From: Flavobacterium marginilacus
Lineage (GTDB): Bacteria; Bacteroidota; Bacteroidia; Flavobacteriales; Flavobacteriaceae
Length of the DNA stretch: 64,000 nt
Direction of reading: 5' to 3'
Assembly: GCF_026870155.1 (NCBI RefSeq)
Contig: NZ_CP113975.1
Location: 4,836,001-4,900,000 of the forward strand
Within the stretch, counting starts at the first letter, position 1. Each line of letters begins with the position of its first letter. A program made the translations under genes and the position numbers. Shown in pieces: positions 34,992 through 43,479 of this stretch. Under the pieces are notes generated by a model. That model was not told the DNA's origin and did not search any database. It saw only the letters and a list, made by a program, of their open reading frames with translations.

Positions 34992-37763
34992 TTATCTAAA
35001 TAAATTTTTATCAAACACCATTCTGATAGCATCTGCATGGCGTCGTTTTGAACGTGTATAACTTCCTGATGCAGGAGCAGAATATGCTTTCAACGAAGCC
35101 AATCTCCATTTAACCAAGTCAAAATTCATCAGCATAAAGCTGTAAGCTCCCATGTTTTTAGGTTCTTCCTGTGCCCAAACGTAATCGTCGGCATTTGGAT
35201 ATTTGGCAATGATTTCTTTGATTTGATCAGCTGGGAATGGGAACAATTGCTCGATACGAACAACCGCAACATCTTTTCTTCCGTTATTTTCTCTTTCTGC
35301 GGTAATATCGTAGTAGAATTTACCCGTACAGAAAACTAGAGTCTTAACGTCTTTTTTATTTACTGTATTGTCATCAATTGTTTCTTGGAACTCTCCTGAA
35401 GTGAAATCTTCAACTGGAGATACACATCTTGGATCACGCAACAAACTCTTAGGTGAGAAAACCACTAGCGGTTTACGGAAATTAGTTTTCATTTGTCTTC
35501 TCAACAAGTGGAAGAAGTTCGCAGGAGTTGTACAATCGGCAACATACATATTGTGACGTGCACAAAGTTGCAAGTAACGCTCCATACGTGCAGATGAGTG
35601 CTCAGCTCCTTGTCCTTCGTATCCGTGAGGCAACAACATCACCAATCCGTTTTGGTTATTCCATTTGTCTTCACCACATGAAATATATTGGTCAATCATA
35701 ATTTGGGCACCGTTTGAGAAATCCCCAAATTGTGCTTCCCAAATTGTCAAAGCATTCGGGTTGGCCAAAGCATATCCATAATCATAACCTAACACGCCAT
35801 ATTCTGACAAGAACGAGTTATAAATATGGAAGTTTCCTTTCTTGTTTTCGACATGATCCAATAAAATTACTTCTTCTTCAGAATCCTCAACTTTTACCAC
35901 CGCATGACGATGTGAGAAAGTCCCACGCTCTACGTCCTGCCCTGAAATACGTACATCAAAACCTTCAGTCAATAACGAACCATAAGCCAATGTTTCTGCA
36001 GTACCCCAATCGATCGTATTGTTGTCGTATCCAGTCTTTCTATCGGTAACAATTTTTGAAATTTTGTTAATGAATTTTTTATCAGATGGTAAAGTTGATA
36101 CTGTTTTTATGATAGAATCCAAAGTAGATCTGTCAACCTTTGTATCTACTTTTTTCAGCATCACATCGTCGGAAACCTGCTCGAATCCTTTCCATTCATT
36201 CTGCATAAACGGAGTAATGATTGTCAAATCTTTTTTACGGGAAGCTTCTAAGTTTTCTTCAAGATCCTTTTTGTACTCTTTTTCTATTGTATTTACATAG
36301 TTAGCATCGATAACTCTTTCTGACAATAGTTTTTCAGCATAAATATCTCTTGGATTTTGGTGTTTTGCAATGATTTTATATAAAACCGGCTGCGTAAAAC
36401 GAGGTTCATCCCCTTCATTATGACCGTATTTTCTATATCCTAACAAATCGATAAATACGTCACGTCCAAATTCCATTCTGTAATCCAATGCAAAAGACAT
36501 TGCGTGAACAACAGCCTCGGCATCATCAGCATTTACGTGCAATACCGGCGAAAGTGTTACTTTGGCAACATCGGTACAATAAGTCGAAGAACGGGCATCC
36601 AAATAGTTAGTAGTAAATCCAACTTGGTTGTTGATTACAACGTGGATCGTTCCCCCTGTTTTGTATCCGTCAAGCAATGACATCTGAATGATTTCATAAA
36701 GGATACCTTGTCCTGCGATCGCAGCATCACCGTGAACGGCAATTGGAAGTACTTTAGAAAAATCATCAGCAAAATATTTATCTTGTTTTGCTCTTGTAAT
36801 TCCTTCGATTACTGCACCTACTGTTTCAAGATGCGAAGGATTTGGAGCTAAATTAATGTTTATTTTTTTACCTGATTTAGTTACTTTATCGGCAGTAAGT
36901 CCTAAATGGTATTTTACGTCACCGTCAAAGTATTCCTGATCGTAATCTTTACCGTCAAATTCTCCGAAGATATCTTGAGTCGATTTGCCAAAAATATTTG
37001 CCAAAACATTCAAACGTCCACGGTGAGCCATTCCCATTACGAACTGCTCCACTCCTTTTTCGGCGGCCTTTTCAATCAAAGCATCAAGAGCAGGAATTAC
37101 AGATTCTCCTCCTTCTAATGAGAAACGTTTTTGCCCTACGTATTTAGTATGCAGGAAGTTTTCAAAAGAAACAGCTTCATTCAATTTGTTTAATATATTC
37201 TTTTTCTCTTCAGCAGTAAAATTTGGCTGGTTATTATTAACTCCTAATTTATCCTGAACCCATTTTACAACACCGGGATTACGGATATACATATACTCAA
37301 CACCAATATGCTGGCAGTATATCGCCTGAAGACGTGTTATAATATCTTGTAAAGAGCAAGGCGGAACACCAATTGCCTGTGCAGCATCAAAAACAGTTGA
37401 TAAATCAGCAGCTGATAAACCAAAATTTTCGATATCCAAAGTCGGAGAACTTTTTCTACGGTCACGAACCGGATTTGTTTTTGTGAATAAATGACCACGT
37501 GTGCGGTATCCATCAATTAACTTTAAAACATTGAATTCTTTCTGCAGTTTATCTGAAACCAGACTGCAGTCAGCACCTGTTTCCACATATTCAACAATTC
37601 GCTGAACCGGATTTTCATCATTATAAGTAGTCATTCCAAAGTCAAAACCTTGAAAGAAACTTCTCCAGCTAGGTTCTACACTATCCGGGTTTTCTAAATA
37701 TTGATCGTATAATTGAGCAAAAAATTCTGTATGTGCTGCGTTTAAAAATGAAAACCTATCCAT
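34992..37763 (-). CDS. sucA: 2-oxoglutarate dehydrogenase E1
   Basis: Start placed at ATG 37763 (MDRFSFLNAAHTEFFAQLYD); the frame continues upstream to 37913 but without the conserved N-terminal motif. The 923-residue thiamine-diphosphate enzyme decarboxylates 2-oxoglutarate and passes the succinyl group to SucB. Visible are the N-terminal NAAHTEFFAQLYDQYLENPDSVEPSW segment, the AHRGRLNVLANI active-site region, HGDAAIAGQGILYE, and LPHGYEGQGAEHSSARMERYLQ in the C-terminal half. Length is normal. It is the first gene of the sucA-sucB pair. Confidence 0.96.
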   Translation of the reverse strand: MDRFSFLNAAHTEFFAQLYDQYLENPDSVEPSWRSFFQGFDFGMTTYNDENPVQRIVEYVETGADCSLVSDKLQKEFNVLKLIDGYRTRGHLFTKTNPVRDRRKSSPTLDIENFGLSAADLSTVFDAAQAIGVPPCSLQDIITRLQAIYCQHIGVEYMYIRNPGVVKWVQDKLGVNNNQPNFTAEEKKNILNKLNEAVSFENFLHTKYVGQKRFSLEGGESVIPALDALIEKAAEKGVEQFVMGMAHRGRLNVLANIFGKSTQDIFGEFDGKDYDQEYFDGDVKYHLGLTADKVTKSGKKININLAPNPSHLETVGAVIEGITRAKQDKYFADDFSKVLPIAVHGDAAIAGQGILYEIIQMSLLDGYKTGGTIHVVINNQVGFTTNYLDARSSTYCTDVAKVTLSPVLHVNADDAEAVVHAMSFALDYRMEFGRDVFIDLLGYRKYGHNEGDEPRFTQPVLYKIIAKHQNPRDIYAEKLLSERVIDANYVNTIEKEYKKDLEENLEASRKKDLTIITPFMQNEWKGFEQVSDDVMLKKVDTKVDRSTLDSIIKTVSTLPSDKKFINKISKIVTDRKTGYDNNTIDWGTAETLAYGSLLTEGFDVRISGQDVERGTFSHRHAVVKVEDSEEEVILLDHVENKKGNFHIYNSFLSEYGVLGYDYGYALANPNALTIWEAQFGDFSNGAQIMIDQYISCGEDKWNNQNGLVMLLPHGYEGQGAEHSSARMERYLQLCARHNMYVADCTTPANFFHLLRRQMKTNFRKPLVVFSPKSLLRDPRCVSPVEDFTSGEFQETIDDNTVNKKDVKTLVFCTGKFYYDITAERENNGRKDVAVVRIEQLFPFPADQIKEIIAKYPNADDYVWAQEEPKNMGAYSFMLMNFDLVKWRLASLKAYSAPASGSYTRSKRRHADAIRMVFDKNLFR

Positions 37764-37882
37764 AATACTGTTATTGAATATACTTTTGTTAAATAGTCCG
37801 GCAAAAATACGATAAACCAATTTATTTAAATCTATTTTTTTACGTACTTTTACGTAAAAATTTGTTAAATAAAGCCAGAAGT

Positions 37883-38434
37883 ATGAAAAAATCAGCCTTT
37901 TCCTCCCCCACAAAGTATCTTTTCATCTTTTTTATCTTTCTCTTTTACGAAAACGTAATAGCTCAATACCAGCAAATGCCTACGGCGAGAAGTCCTTTTT
38001 GGGAAAAAGTACAATTTGGAGGCGGTTTAGGAGTAAGTTTTGGAAACGGTTATACCGATATTTCAGTCGCACCCAGTGCTATTTATAATGTAAATCCTTA
38101 TTTGGCGACGGGTATTGGTCTTCAGGCAAGTTATGTTTCTTCTAAAGGATACTACGATTCAGGAGTGTACGGTGTCAGTTTTCTAACTTACATTAATCCG
38201 ATTCCAGAGATTCAGCTTTCGATAAATCTGAATGAATCTTATGTTAACAATCACTATGATGCTTATTACAGCCAAAAAGCATATACAGACAATTTCTGGA
38301 ATACGGCTTTATTTCTTGGAGCGGGTTACCGAACCGGAAATGTAACGGTAGGACTTGCCTATAATGTATTGTTTGACGAAAATGACAATGTGTATGGCGA
38401 TGCACTTATGCCTTTTGTGAGAGCGTATTTTTGA
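37883..38434 (+). CDS. Small secreted beta-barrel protein next to sucA
   Basis: The ATG at 37883 gives MKKSAFSSPTKYLFIFFIFLF with a signal peptide ending FYENVIAQ. The 183-residue product has a strand-rich pattern (GGGLGVSFGNGYTDISVAPS, TGIGLQASYVSS, YGVSFLTYI, LSINLNESYV, FLGAGYRTGNVTVGLAYNV) and ends VRAYF, the C-terminal aromatic seen in outer-membrane barrels. Homologues beside sucA are often misnamed alpha-ketoglutarate decarboxylase, in my understanding; nothing in the sequence supports such an enzyme. Divergent from sucA. Confidence 0.8.
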   Translation: MKKSAFSSPTKYLFIFFIFLFYENVIAQYQQMPTARSPFWEKVQFGGGLGVSFGNGYTDISVAPSAIYNVNPYLATGIGLQASYVSSKGYYDSGVYGVSFLTYINPIPEIQLSINLNESYVNNHYDAYYSQKAYTDNFWNTALFLGAGYRTGNVTVGLAYNVLFDENDNVYGDALMPFVRAYF

Positions 38435-38458
38435 TTATTAGAAATAAAATATAAATAG

Positions 38459-38466
38459 TATCTTTG
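38459..38466 (+). promoter_or_regulatory. -7 element of the first toxin-antitoxin operon
   Basis: TATCTTTG matches TAnnTTTG, 24 bases before the antitoxin ATG. A TTG lies 25 bases upstream of the box. Confidence 0.55.
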
Positions 38467-38489
38467 TAATTGTAATTTAAAAAATAAAA

Positions 38490-38735
38490 ATGGGAGCTTT
38501 AGAACTGAAAGACAGCATTTTAAAATCTTTAAATATAGCAGATGAGAACCTTCTCAAAATTGTTAAAGAAACTATTGACAATTATAATGAAGAAGAAATT
38601 GTTGCCCATAGTGTTGAAGGAAAACCATTAACCAGAAAACAATACAAGCAAAAAATTTCAGACGCCTTGTTAGATTTCAAGAAAGGAAATCACATTACAC
38701 AAGAAGACTTAGAAAAAGAAATTGAAAGCTGGTAA
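38490..38735 (+). CDS. Antitoxin of a ParE/RelE-type module
   Basis: An 81-residue acidic, helical protein (KETIDNYNEEEIVAHSVEGKPLTRKQYKQKISDALLDFKKG) in the style of small antitoxins that wrap their toxin through the C-terminal tail (ITQEDLEKEIESW). The stop TAA is followed immediately by the toxin ATG, with no gap. It should bind the toxin and probably its own promoter. It is intact, whereas the toxin is frameshifted. Confidence 0.8.
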   Translation: MGALELKDSILKSLNIADENLLKIVKETIDNYNEEEIVAHSVEGKPLTRKQYKQKISDALLDFKKGNHITQEDLEKEIESW

Positions 38736-39027
38736 ATGGACAAAATAAATATAGTTTGGACTGATGATGCCAAACAAGAATTAAAAACCATTCAAAATTA
38801 TTACAGGCAAAAATCTATTCAAAGTTCAAAAAAAAAATTTAAACGAGATATTAAAAACTATTAAGAAGATTCGATTTATCGAACAATATCAAGTCGATGA
38901 AATTGACACTGCTTTTCGAAGAATAATTGTAAGACACTATAAAATTATTTACACAATAGAAGCTAAAACAATAATCATAGTGAATATTTTTGATACCAGG
39001 CAAAATCCCAACAAGCTTATATTGTAA
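38736..39027 (+). pseudogene. ParE/RelE-family toxin, frameshifted at a 10-A run
   Basis: The first frame reads MDKINIVWTDDAKQELKTIQNYY, a ParE/RelE start, then passes a run of ten A (38828-38837) and stops after 42 residues. One A fewer restores a 96-residue toxin: SSKKNLNEILKTIKKIRFIE, DTAFRRIIVRHYKIIYTIE, VNIFDTRQNPNKLIL, with the typical R-x-x-Y-x-I-x-Y core and C-terminal DTRQNP. Total length is 3n+1, in agreement. Either a sequence error, an ON/OFF slippage site, or a toxin that has been disarmed. Confidence 0.85.
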
Positions 39028-39149
39028 AATTCGATTATATGCCGAAGATGAAAAACCCATTATACCATCTAATCATTTAAGTATTGGAAGAAAAAAGCAA
39101 TACCACTTAAAATAAAACATTTGTAAAACCTTTATTTACAATATTCTTT

Positions 39150-39503
39150 TTACTTATACTTATTCCTGAACCAGACTTTCTGCCATTCTCTTTTAAGGAT
39201 TAAAAAAGAAACCTGTTCGGCTAGAATTACTAAATCACTGCCATCCAGTTTTTTTATCTGATCCTCTGAAACATCGATGATATAAAGCAGATTCAAATAT
39301 TCGGCAAATTTGTATTGAATCATCCGATAGATTTTTTCGTGCAGCTGTATTTTTAATTCATCGGGCGAAATACTCAAAGGAAAATCAATTCCTTCATTTG
39401 CCAGATTAAAATCCTTATTGAGCTGCTCAATCAATCTCAAGTATAAAGATTCTTTTTGGGCTTCTTCGAATAACAGATCGGTATTTACTGGAGAAATATA
39501 CAT
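39150..39503 (-). CDS. Small conserved protein of unknown function
   Basis: A 117-residue soluble, helical protein (MYISPVNTDLLFEEAQKESLYLRLIEQLNKDF). I recognise no domain. Its ATG overlaps the stop of the upstream membrane protein gene by one base (TAATG), so translation is coupled. It follows polyprenyl synthase and the membrane protein in one leftward unit. Conservation in Flavobacteria near the synthase is my recollection, not checked. Confidence 0.6.
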   Translation of the reverse strand: MYISPVNTDLLFEEAQKESLYLRLIEQLNKDFNLANEGIDFPLSISPDELKIQLHEKIYRMIQYKFAEYLNLLYIIDVSEDQIKKLDGSDLVILAEQVSFLILKREWQKVWFRNKYK

Positions 39504-40252
39504 TATTTTAAAATTTCAATATTGCTTACTTGCTGTTTTCGCTTCCAATAATCAACAATTTTAGACAAAAGAACATCGCCTCCCGCATATACGAATACGG
39601 CTCCCATGGGAGGATTGGCCACGGGAATAAACCCGAAGATTTTTGGAACCCATTTCCAGCATTGAAAAAATGTCCCTGTCAGTTCAATAAATATAACACA
39701 AATGGCAACAAAACAATATAGGTTCTGCCATTTTTTTCTCTTTAAAACCCAAAAGAAAAGAGTTCCCAGAATAAGTGTAAAGACATCTTTCAGAAAGATT
39801 CCAACCAACAAAAACAATACTGCGAATCCTGCAGCAAAATATTTTCTCAGCTGAGTATCGTTTTTAACCGCCCATTCCGTATGTGCAAAAACATAACCAG
39901 AAGCATAAACAACAGCGTGACCAAAAGGAACATATAACGGAATAGCCTCTGTCCTGTAATTATACATTCCAAGTAAGGGACAAAAAATCAATTCACCTAT
40001 ATATGACAAAAAAACCATTACAAACATCAGTTTCCTCAAATACGAATCCGAAAACCAAAAGAAAAAAGAATAATAAAACACCACCAAAAGGTTTGTGATC
40101 TGGCGTCCGTCAAAATAATGATCATTAAAATAAACGCTGTCAATCCCCAAAGCCAAAATTGTAAACAAAGGAAAACAGACAGCAAAAATCATCTGCTTTC
40201 TGATATTATATTTTTCGTCAATGAAAAAAAGGGTATTTACTACGGCATCCAT
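39503..40252 (-). CDS. Multi-pass membrane protein in the polyprenyl synthase unit
   Basis: A 249-residue integral membrane protein with about seven helices. It contains PFGHAVVYASGY and NPPMGAVFVYAGGDVLLSKI, conserved-looking loop motifs, but I cannot place a family. It begins 12 bases after the polyprenyl synthetase stop, so it is co-transcribed. A role in isoprenoid or cell-envelope lipid handling is possible from context only. Confidence 0.65.
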   Translation of the reverse strand: MDAVVNTLFFIDEKYNIRKQMIFAVCFPLFTILALGIDSVYFNDHYFDGRQITNLLVVFYYSFFFWFSDSYLRKLMFVMVFLSYIGELIFCPLLGMYNYRTEAIPLYVPFGHAVVYASGYVFAHTEWAVKNDTQLRKYFAAGFAVLFLLVGIFLKDVFTLILGTLFFWVLKRKKWQNLYCFVAICVIFIELTGTFFQCWKWVPKIFGFIPVANPPMGAVFVYAGGDVLLSKIVDYWKRKQQVSNIEILK

Positions 40253-40264
40253 AAATCCTGCATA

Positions 40265-41239
40265 TTAAACTTTCCTTCCCATCAGGTTTTCGCCAAAAGC
40301 CTTCAGCATCTCTTTTTTTGAAAAATCGATGTCCATTTTTTCCAAAGTTCCAAATGCTTTAAAAGTATAACTCTCTATCGCTTCCTGAGTCGCTTTTGAA
40401 GCACCCGATTCATTAAAAATAGTTTTTGCAGTTTCTATTTTCTCTGCGTTTTCATCTAATTGGAGACTGAATAATTGCTCTAATTCCGAAGCTTTTTCAG
40501 GTGTAGAAAATTCCAATGCTTTCAGATACAGATAAGTTTTCTTGTTTTCGATAATATCACCGCCTACTTGTTTGCCAAAAGTTTCCGGATCACCAAAAGC
40601 ATCCAGATAATCATCCTGCAGCTGGAAAGCTATTCCCAAATTAAGTCCGAAGTTATAAATTAAATCAGCATTTTCCTTTGAAGTATCTGCAATAATTGCG
40701 CCCATTTTCATGGCTGCAGCAACTAGAACAGCTGTTTTATATTCAATCATTTTAAGATATTCCGGAATGGTAACATCTGTACGGGTTTCAAAATCTACAT
40801 CCCATTGCTGTCCTTCACAAACTTCTATAGCCGTTTTACTAAACAGTTTTGCCAGATCCCTAAATACGGCCGGCTCATATTTTTCAAAATATTGGTAAGC
40901 CAAAATCAGCATTGCATCTCCGGAAAGTATCCCTGCGTTAAGATTCCATTTTTCGTGAACAGTCTGCTGGCCTCTTCTTAAAGGAGCATCATCCATAATA
41001 TCATCATGTACCAGCGAAAAATTATGAAAAACTTCAACAGCTGTAGCCGCCGGAAGTGCTTTTGTGTAATCTGCATCAAAAACTTCTGCGGCCATTAAAG
41101 TCAGCACCGGACGCATCCGTTTACCGCCAAGCCCTAAAATGTAATCAATTGGTTCGTATAGATTTTTTGGCTCTTTATTGATTTTTTGATTTTCTAAATA
41201 CTGTAAAAAATGTTCTTGATATTCGTGTATAGGAAGCAT
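40265..41239 (-). CDS. Polyprenyl synthetase (geranylgeranyl/octaprenyl type)
   Basis: ATG 41239 (MLPIHEYQEHFLQYLENQ) is preferred over the longer frame to 41269. The 324-residue all-helical trans-prenyltransferase has the first aspartate-rich motif DDIMDD (about residue 82) and the second DDYLD. It condenses isopentenyl diphosphate with an allylic diphosphate; chain length cannot be fixed without modelling the residues before the first Asp motif. Products feed quinone, carotenoid or undecaprenyl-independent isoprenoid pathways. It leads a three-gene unit. Confidence 0.93.
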   Translation of the reverse strand: MLPIHEYQEHFLQYLENQKINKEPKNLYEPIDYILGLGGKRMRPVLTLMAAEVFDADYTKALPAATAVEVFHNFSLVHDDIMDDAPLRRGQQTVHEKWNLNAGILSGDAMLILAYQYFEKYEPAVFRDLAKLFSKTAIEVCEGQQWDVDFETRTDVTIPEYLKMIEYKTAVLVAAAMKMGAIIADTSKENADLIYNFGLNLGIAFQLQDDYLDAFGDPETFGKQVGGDIIENKKTYLYLKALEFSTPEKASELEQLFSLQLDENAEKIETAKTIFNESGASKATQEAIESYTFKAFGTLEKMDIDFSKKEMLKAFGENLMGRKV

Positions 41240-41266
41240 AAAATGATTTTCTGATTTGCAAAAGCC

Positions 41267-41274
41267 CAAAGATA
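41267..41274 (-). promoter_or_regulatory. Candidate -7 element of the polyprenyl synthase unit
   Basis: On the minus strand TATCTTTG fits TAnnTTTG, 28 bases before the ATG. A TTG lies about 25 bases upstream. Confidence 0.45.
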
Positions 41275-41398
41275 CTAATTACAATGTAAATTATTACCGC
41301 AAAAACATGCCTGAATCAGACGTTAAATTTTAAAGAACAAAAATGACGTTCATCAAAATCAAACAACACTCTATGAATTTATTACTATGATTGCCTTG

Positions 41399-41797
41399 TT
41401 ATTTGACTTTTTCAAATTTCTCCAGACAAGCTTCATCACAAAGCTTCGAAGTCAAAATAATTGAAACTGCATTGGCGGTATAAGCTTCTGTTGTTTCAAA
41501 ATCCGAATAAACTGTACTGCAGGTGTATTTGAGAACCAGAATGTTTTTATCTGAAATAGAATATTTTCCGTTTTCACAAGGCGCTCCCGGCTTCATAGAT
41601 TTGAAAGTTCCATTTTGATAAAGCTCAATTGTATAGCCATTATCCGCTTTTTGCCATTTCGTATCGCTTCCGCCATTATTAAAATAGGTTTCGATAAGTT
41701 TCCATTTGCTTGTTATAGTTAAATCTGACTTATTGCTGACATTATTGGTACAGCTCATAAGAGCTCCTAACACTAAAAGTGTAATTATTTTTTTCAT
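41399..41797 (-). CDS. Lipoprotein with lipocalin-like fold
   Basis: A 132-residue lipoprotein (lipobox ALMSC, Cys16). The body resembles the small lipocalin-like domain found in Bacteroidota: SKWKLIETYFNNGG near residues 31-44, GTFKSMKPGAPCENGKYSISDKNILVLKY, ending with two further cysteines (CDEACLEKF). The domain usually binds a small hydrophobic ligand or is of unknown role. Monocistronic. Confidence 0.75.
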   Translation of the reverse strand: MKKIITLLVLGALMSCTNNVSNKSDLTITSKWKLIETYFNNGGSDTKWQKADNGYTIELYQNGTFKSMKPGAPCENGKYSISDKNILVLKYTCSTVYSDFETTEAYTANAVSIILTSKLCDEACLEKFEKVK

Positions 41798-42133
41798 TGT
41801 TTTAAAAATCTTGGCTTGTTAGTTTTTTAATTTTAAAGATACTTCTAATTTTATTCAATTTGTAGTCTTATTTTAACAAAAACCAATACCGTATTATCAT
41901 ATTTACTTCAAGATAAAAACTTTAACAAATTCCTTTAATTACTAAAGATGTAATAAAGGTTCCAGACATCGATGAATTTCATACCTAAAATAAGTTTCAT
42001 TTTCTATCTGATTCCTTTCCCCATGAGATTTTTAGAGTCTAGAGCTGTAATACAAAAGGCAATTATGAAAGCACAAATCCCCGAAAAACGGAACTATAAT
42101 TTTTATTTATGGTATCCATCGAAAAAAAACATT
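41798..42133. other. Intergenic stretch before the first efflux operon
   Basis: This stretch before the operator contains a short plus-strand frame (41972-42154) with no recognisable features and with the operator inside its end, so I do not call it. Otherwise AT-rich spacer. Confidence 0.5.
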
Positions 42134-42161
42134 GGAAACTTTGTTGGTTTTTAAAGTTTCC
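42134..42161. promoter_or_regulatory. Palindromic TetR operator O1 of efflux operon 1
   Basis: GGAAACTTT, a 10-base spacer and AAAGTTTCC form a 9-bp perfect palindrome. It covers the -33 TTG of the operon promoter. The same arms and spacing occur at 51361-51388 before the second efflux operon. Confidence 0.85.
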
Positions 42162-42165
42162 TTAT

Positions 42166-42173
42166 TACATTTG
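42166..42173 (+). promoter_or_regulatory. -7 element of efflux operon 1 promoter
   Basis: TACATTTG fits TAnnTTTG; a TTG (42144-42146) lies 19 bases upstream within operator O1. Confidence 0.75.
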
Positions 42174-42184
42174 CAGAACACAAA

Positions 42185-42210
42185 GAAACTTTATAAGTAT
42201 CCAAAGTTTC
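42185..42210. promoter_or_regulatory. Palindromic TetR operator O2 of efflux operon 1
   Basis: GAAACTTT, a 10-base spacer and AAAGTTTC repeat the O1 layout downstream of the -7 box, where binding would block promoter clearance. The second operon has no O2. Confidence 0.8.
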
Positions 42211-42256
42211 CAAAATAAAAAAAATTAAGGAACAACTTTACTAAAAAATACGAATC

Positions 42257-42778
42257 ATGGAAAATGCATGGGCAATTGATTCAAACGAATCAGACGTTAT
42301 AATAAAATCTAGACATTCTCTAATTGGCTACCTGCCCGGAGACAAGAACAACTTAAAAGGACATGTTGCCATACAGAACGACGAGGTTGAAGATGCTTCA
42401 ATAGAATTCTCCCTGAATGTAAATGATAAAAAGAACGTTTCGGCAGAAAAGAATAAAGAAGCAAAATTCACTGATCTTTTTGATGAAGATGAAGCACCGC
42501 TGATAAAATTCAAATCGACTTCTTTTCAAAAAATCAACAAGAACATCAATTTCCTGAAAGGTTTTCTGACTATCAAAAACATCACTAAAGTAGTAGAATT
42601 TGATACCGAATTTATAGGAATGAAAAACTACAACGGTGTTCAAAAAGCATCTTTCGAAATTACCGGGAACATAAGCCGCAAAGATTTTGGACTTAATTAT
42701 AATGTCCTTAAACAAAACAAAAGCCTTCCGATAAGCAAAGACATAAAACTCATTGCTAATTTAGAATTCACACATTAA
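42257..42778 (+). CDS. YceI-like protein without signal peptide
   Basis: A 173-residue protein with the YceI lipocalin-like pattern: AIDSNESDVIIKSRHSLIGY, then GHVAIQNDEVEDASIEFSLNV, FKSTSFQKIN, FLKGFLTIKNITKVVEFDTEF and ASFEITGNISRKDFGLNY. Known YceI proteins bind long isoprenoid or fatty chains in the periplasm, but here no signal peptide is present, so the protein should stay in the cytoplasm. It is the first gene of the efflux operon with two operators upstream. The paralogue at 51433 has the same place. It could hold the lipophilic inducer for the neighbouring TetR; that is inference. Confidence 0.85.
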   Translation: MENAWAIDSNESDVIIKSRHSLIGYLPGDKNNLKGHVAIQNDEVEDASIEFSLNVNDKKNVSAEKNKEAKFTDLFDEDEAPLIKFKSTSFQKINKNINFLKGFLTIKNITKVVEFDTEFIGMKNYNGVQKASFEITGNISRKDFGLNYNVLKQNKSLPISKDIKLIANLEFTH

Positions 42779-42875
42779 GAATGACCAGTTCTCAACAAAG
42801 ACAAAAACCAAAACTCATTTAATAACTAACTTTTACTGTACTATTAAAATTTAACTACAATAAGTTATCATAAAA

Positions 42876-43472
42876 ATGAAAGAGAAAATAATATCAAAAG
42901 CTACAGAACTCTTTTTAAAACTTGGTTTTAAAAGTGTCACTATGGATGATATTGCTGGAGAAATGTGCATTTCAAAAAAAACGATTTACAAATATTTCTG
43001 CAACAAAGAAATCCTTATCGCCGAAAGTACGGAGACGGTTCATAAAACAATTCATGAAAGCATCGACAGTATCACGGTAAAACAATACAATGCAATAAAA
43101 GAAAACTTTGAAATCAGAAAAATGTTCAAGGAAATGTTCAAATCTGGAGAAGCTTCACCCGCCTATCAGTTAAAAAAACATTATCCCGATATCTACAACA
43201 AAGTAATATCAAGGGAATTAAACGAATGCAGCGAAGCCTTCAAACACAATATTGAAAAAGGAATCCGAGAGGGACTTTATAGAGAAGGTTTAGATGTTAA
43301 CATCTACGTTAATTTTTATTACACACTTATTTTCAGCATTCATGGCATTACCAGTTCTGAAAAAGAAGCCCAAAGACTGGAGCTGGAAGCTTTAGAATAT
43401 CATACTAGAGCCATGGCAACACCGAAGGGGATTATCGAACTAGAGAAACAATTACAAAACACTTATATATAA
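42876..43472 (+). CDS. TetR-family repressor of efflux operon 1
   Basis: A 198-residue regulator. The N-terminal helix-turn-helix is KLGFKSVTMDDIAGEMCISKKTIYKYFCNKEIL (about residues 12-45). The C-terminal ligand domain is all-helical. Its DNA-reading part is identical in sequence to that of the second operon's regulator (52009), so both should bind the same GGAAACTTT palindrome. Embedded in the operon it probably represses, seven bases before the TolC gene; a hydrophobic pump substrate is the likely inducer. Confidence 0.92.
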   Translation: MKEKIISKATELFLKLGFKSVTMDDIAGEMCISKKTIYKYFCNKEILIAESTETVHKTIHESIDSITVKQYNAIKENFEIRKMFKEMFKSGEASPAYQLKKHYPDIYNKVISRELNECSEAFKHNIEKGIREGLYREGLDVNIYVNFYYTLIFSIHGITSSEKEAQRLELEALEYHTRAMATPKGIIELEKQLQNTYI

Positions 43473-43479
43473 ACAATCA

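Noticed and set aside
37883..38434. Naming the small barrel beside sucA an alpha-ketoglutarate decarboxylase
   Set aside because: The sequence is a signal-peptide beta-barrel with no thiamine or decarboxylase motif; proximity alone suggests that name.
41972..42154. 60-codon plus-strand frame before the first efflux operon
   Set aside because: It runs into the operator and promoter of the operon and has no family features.
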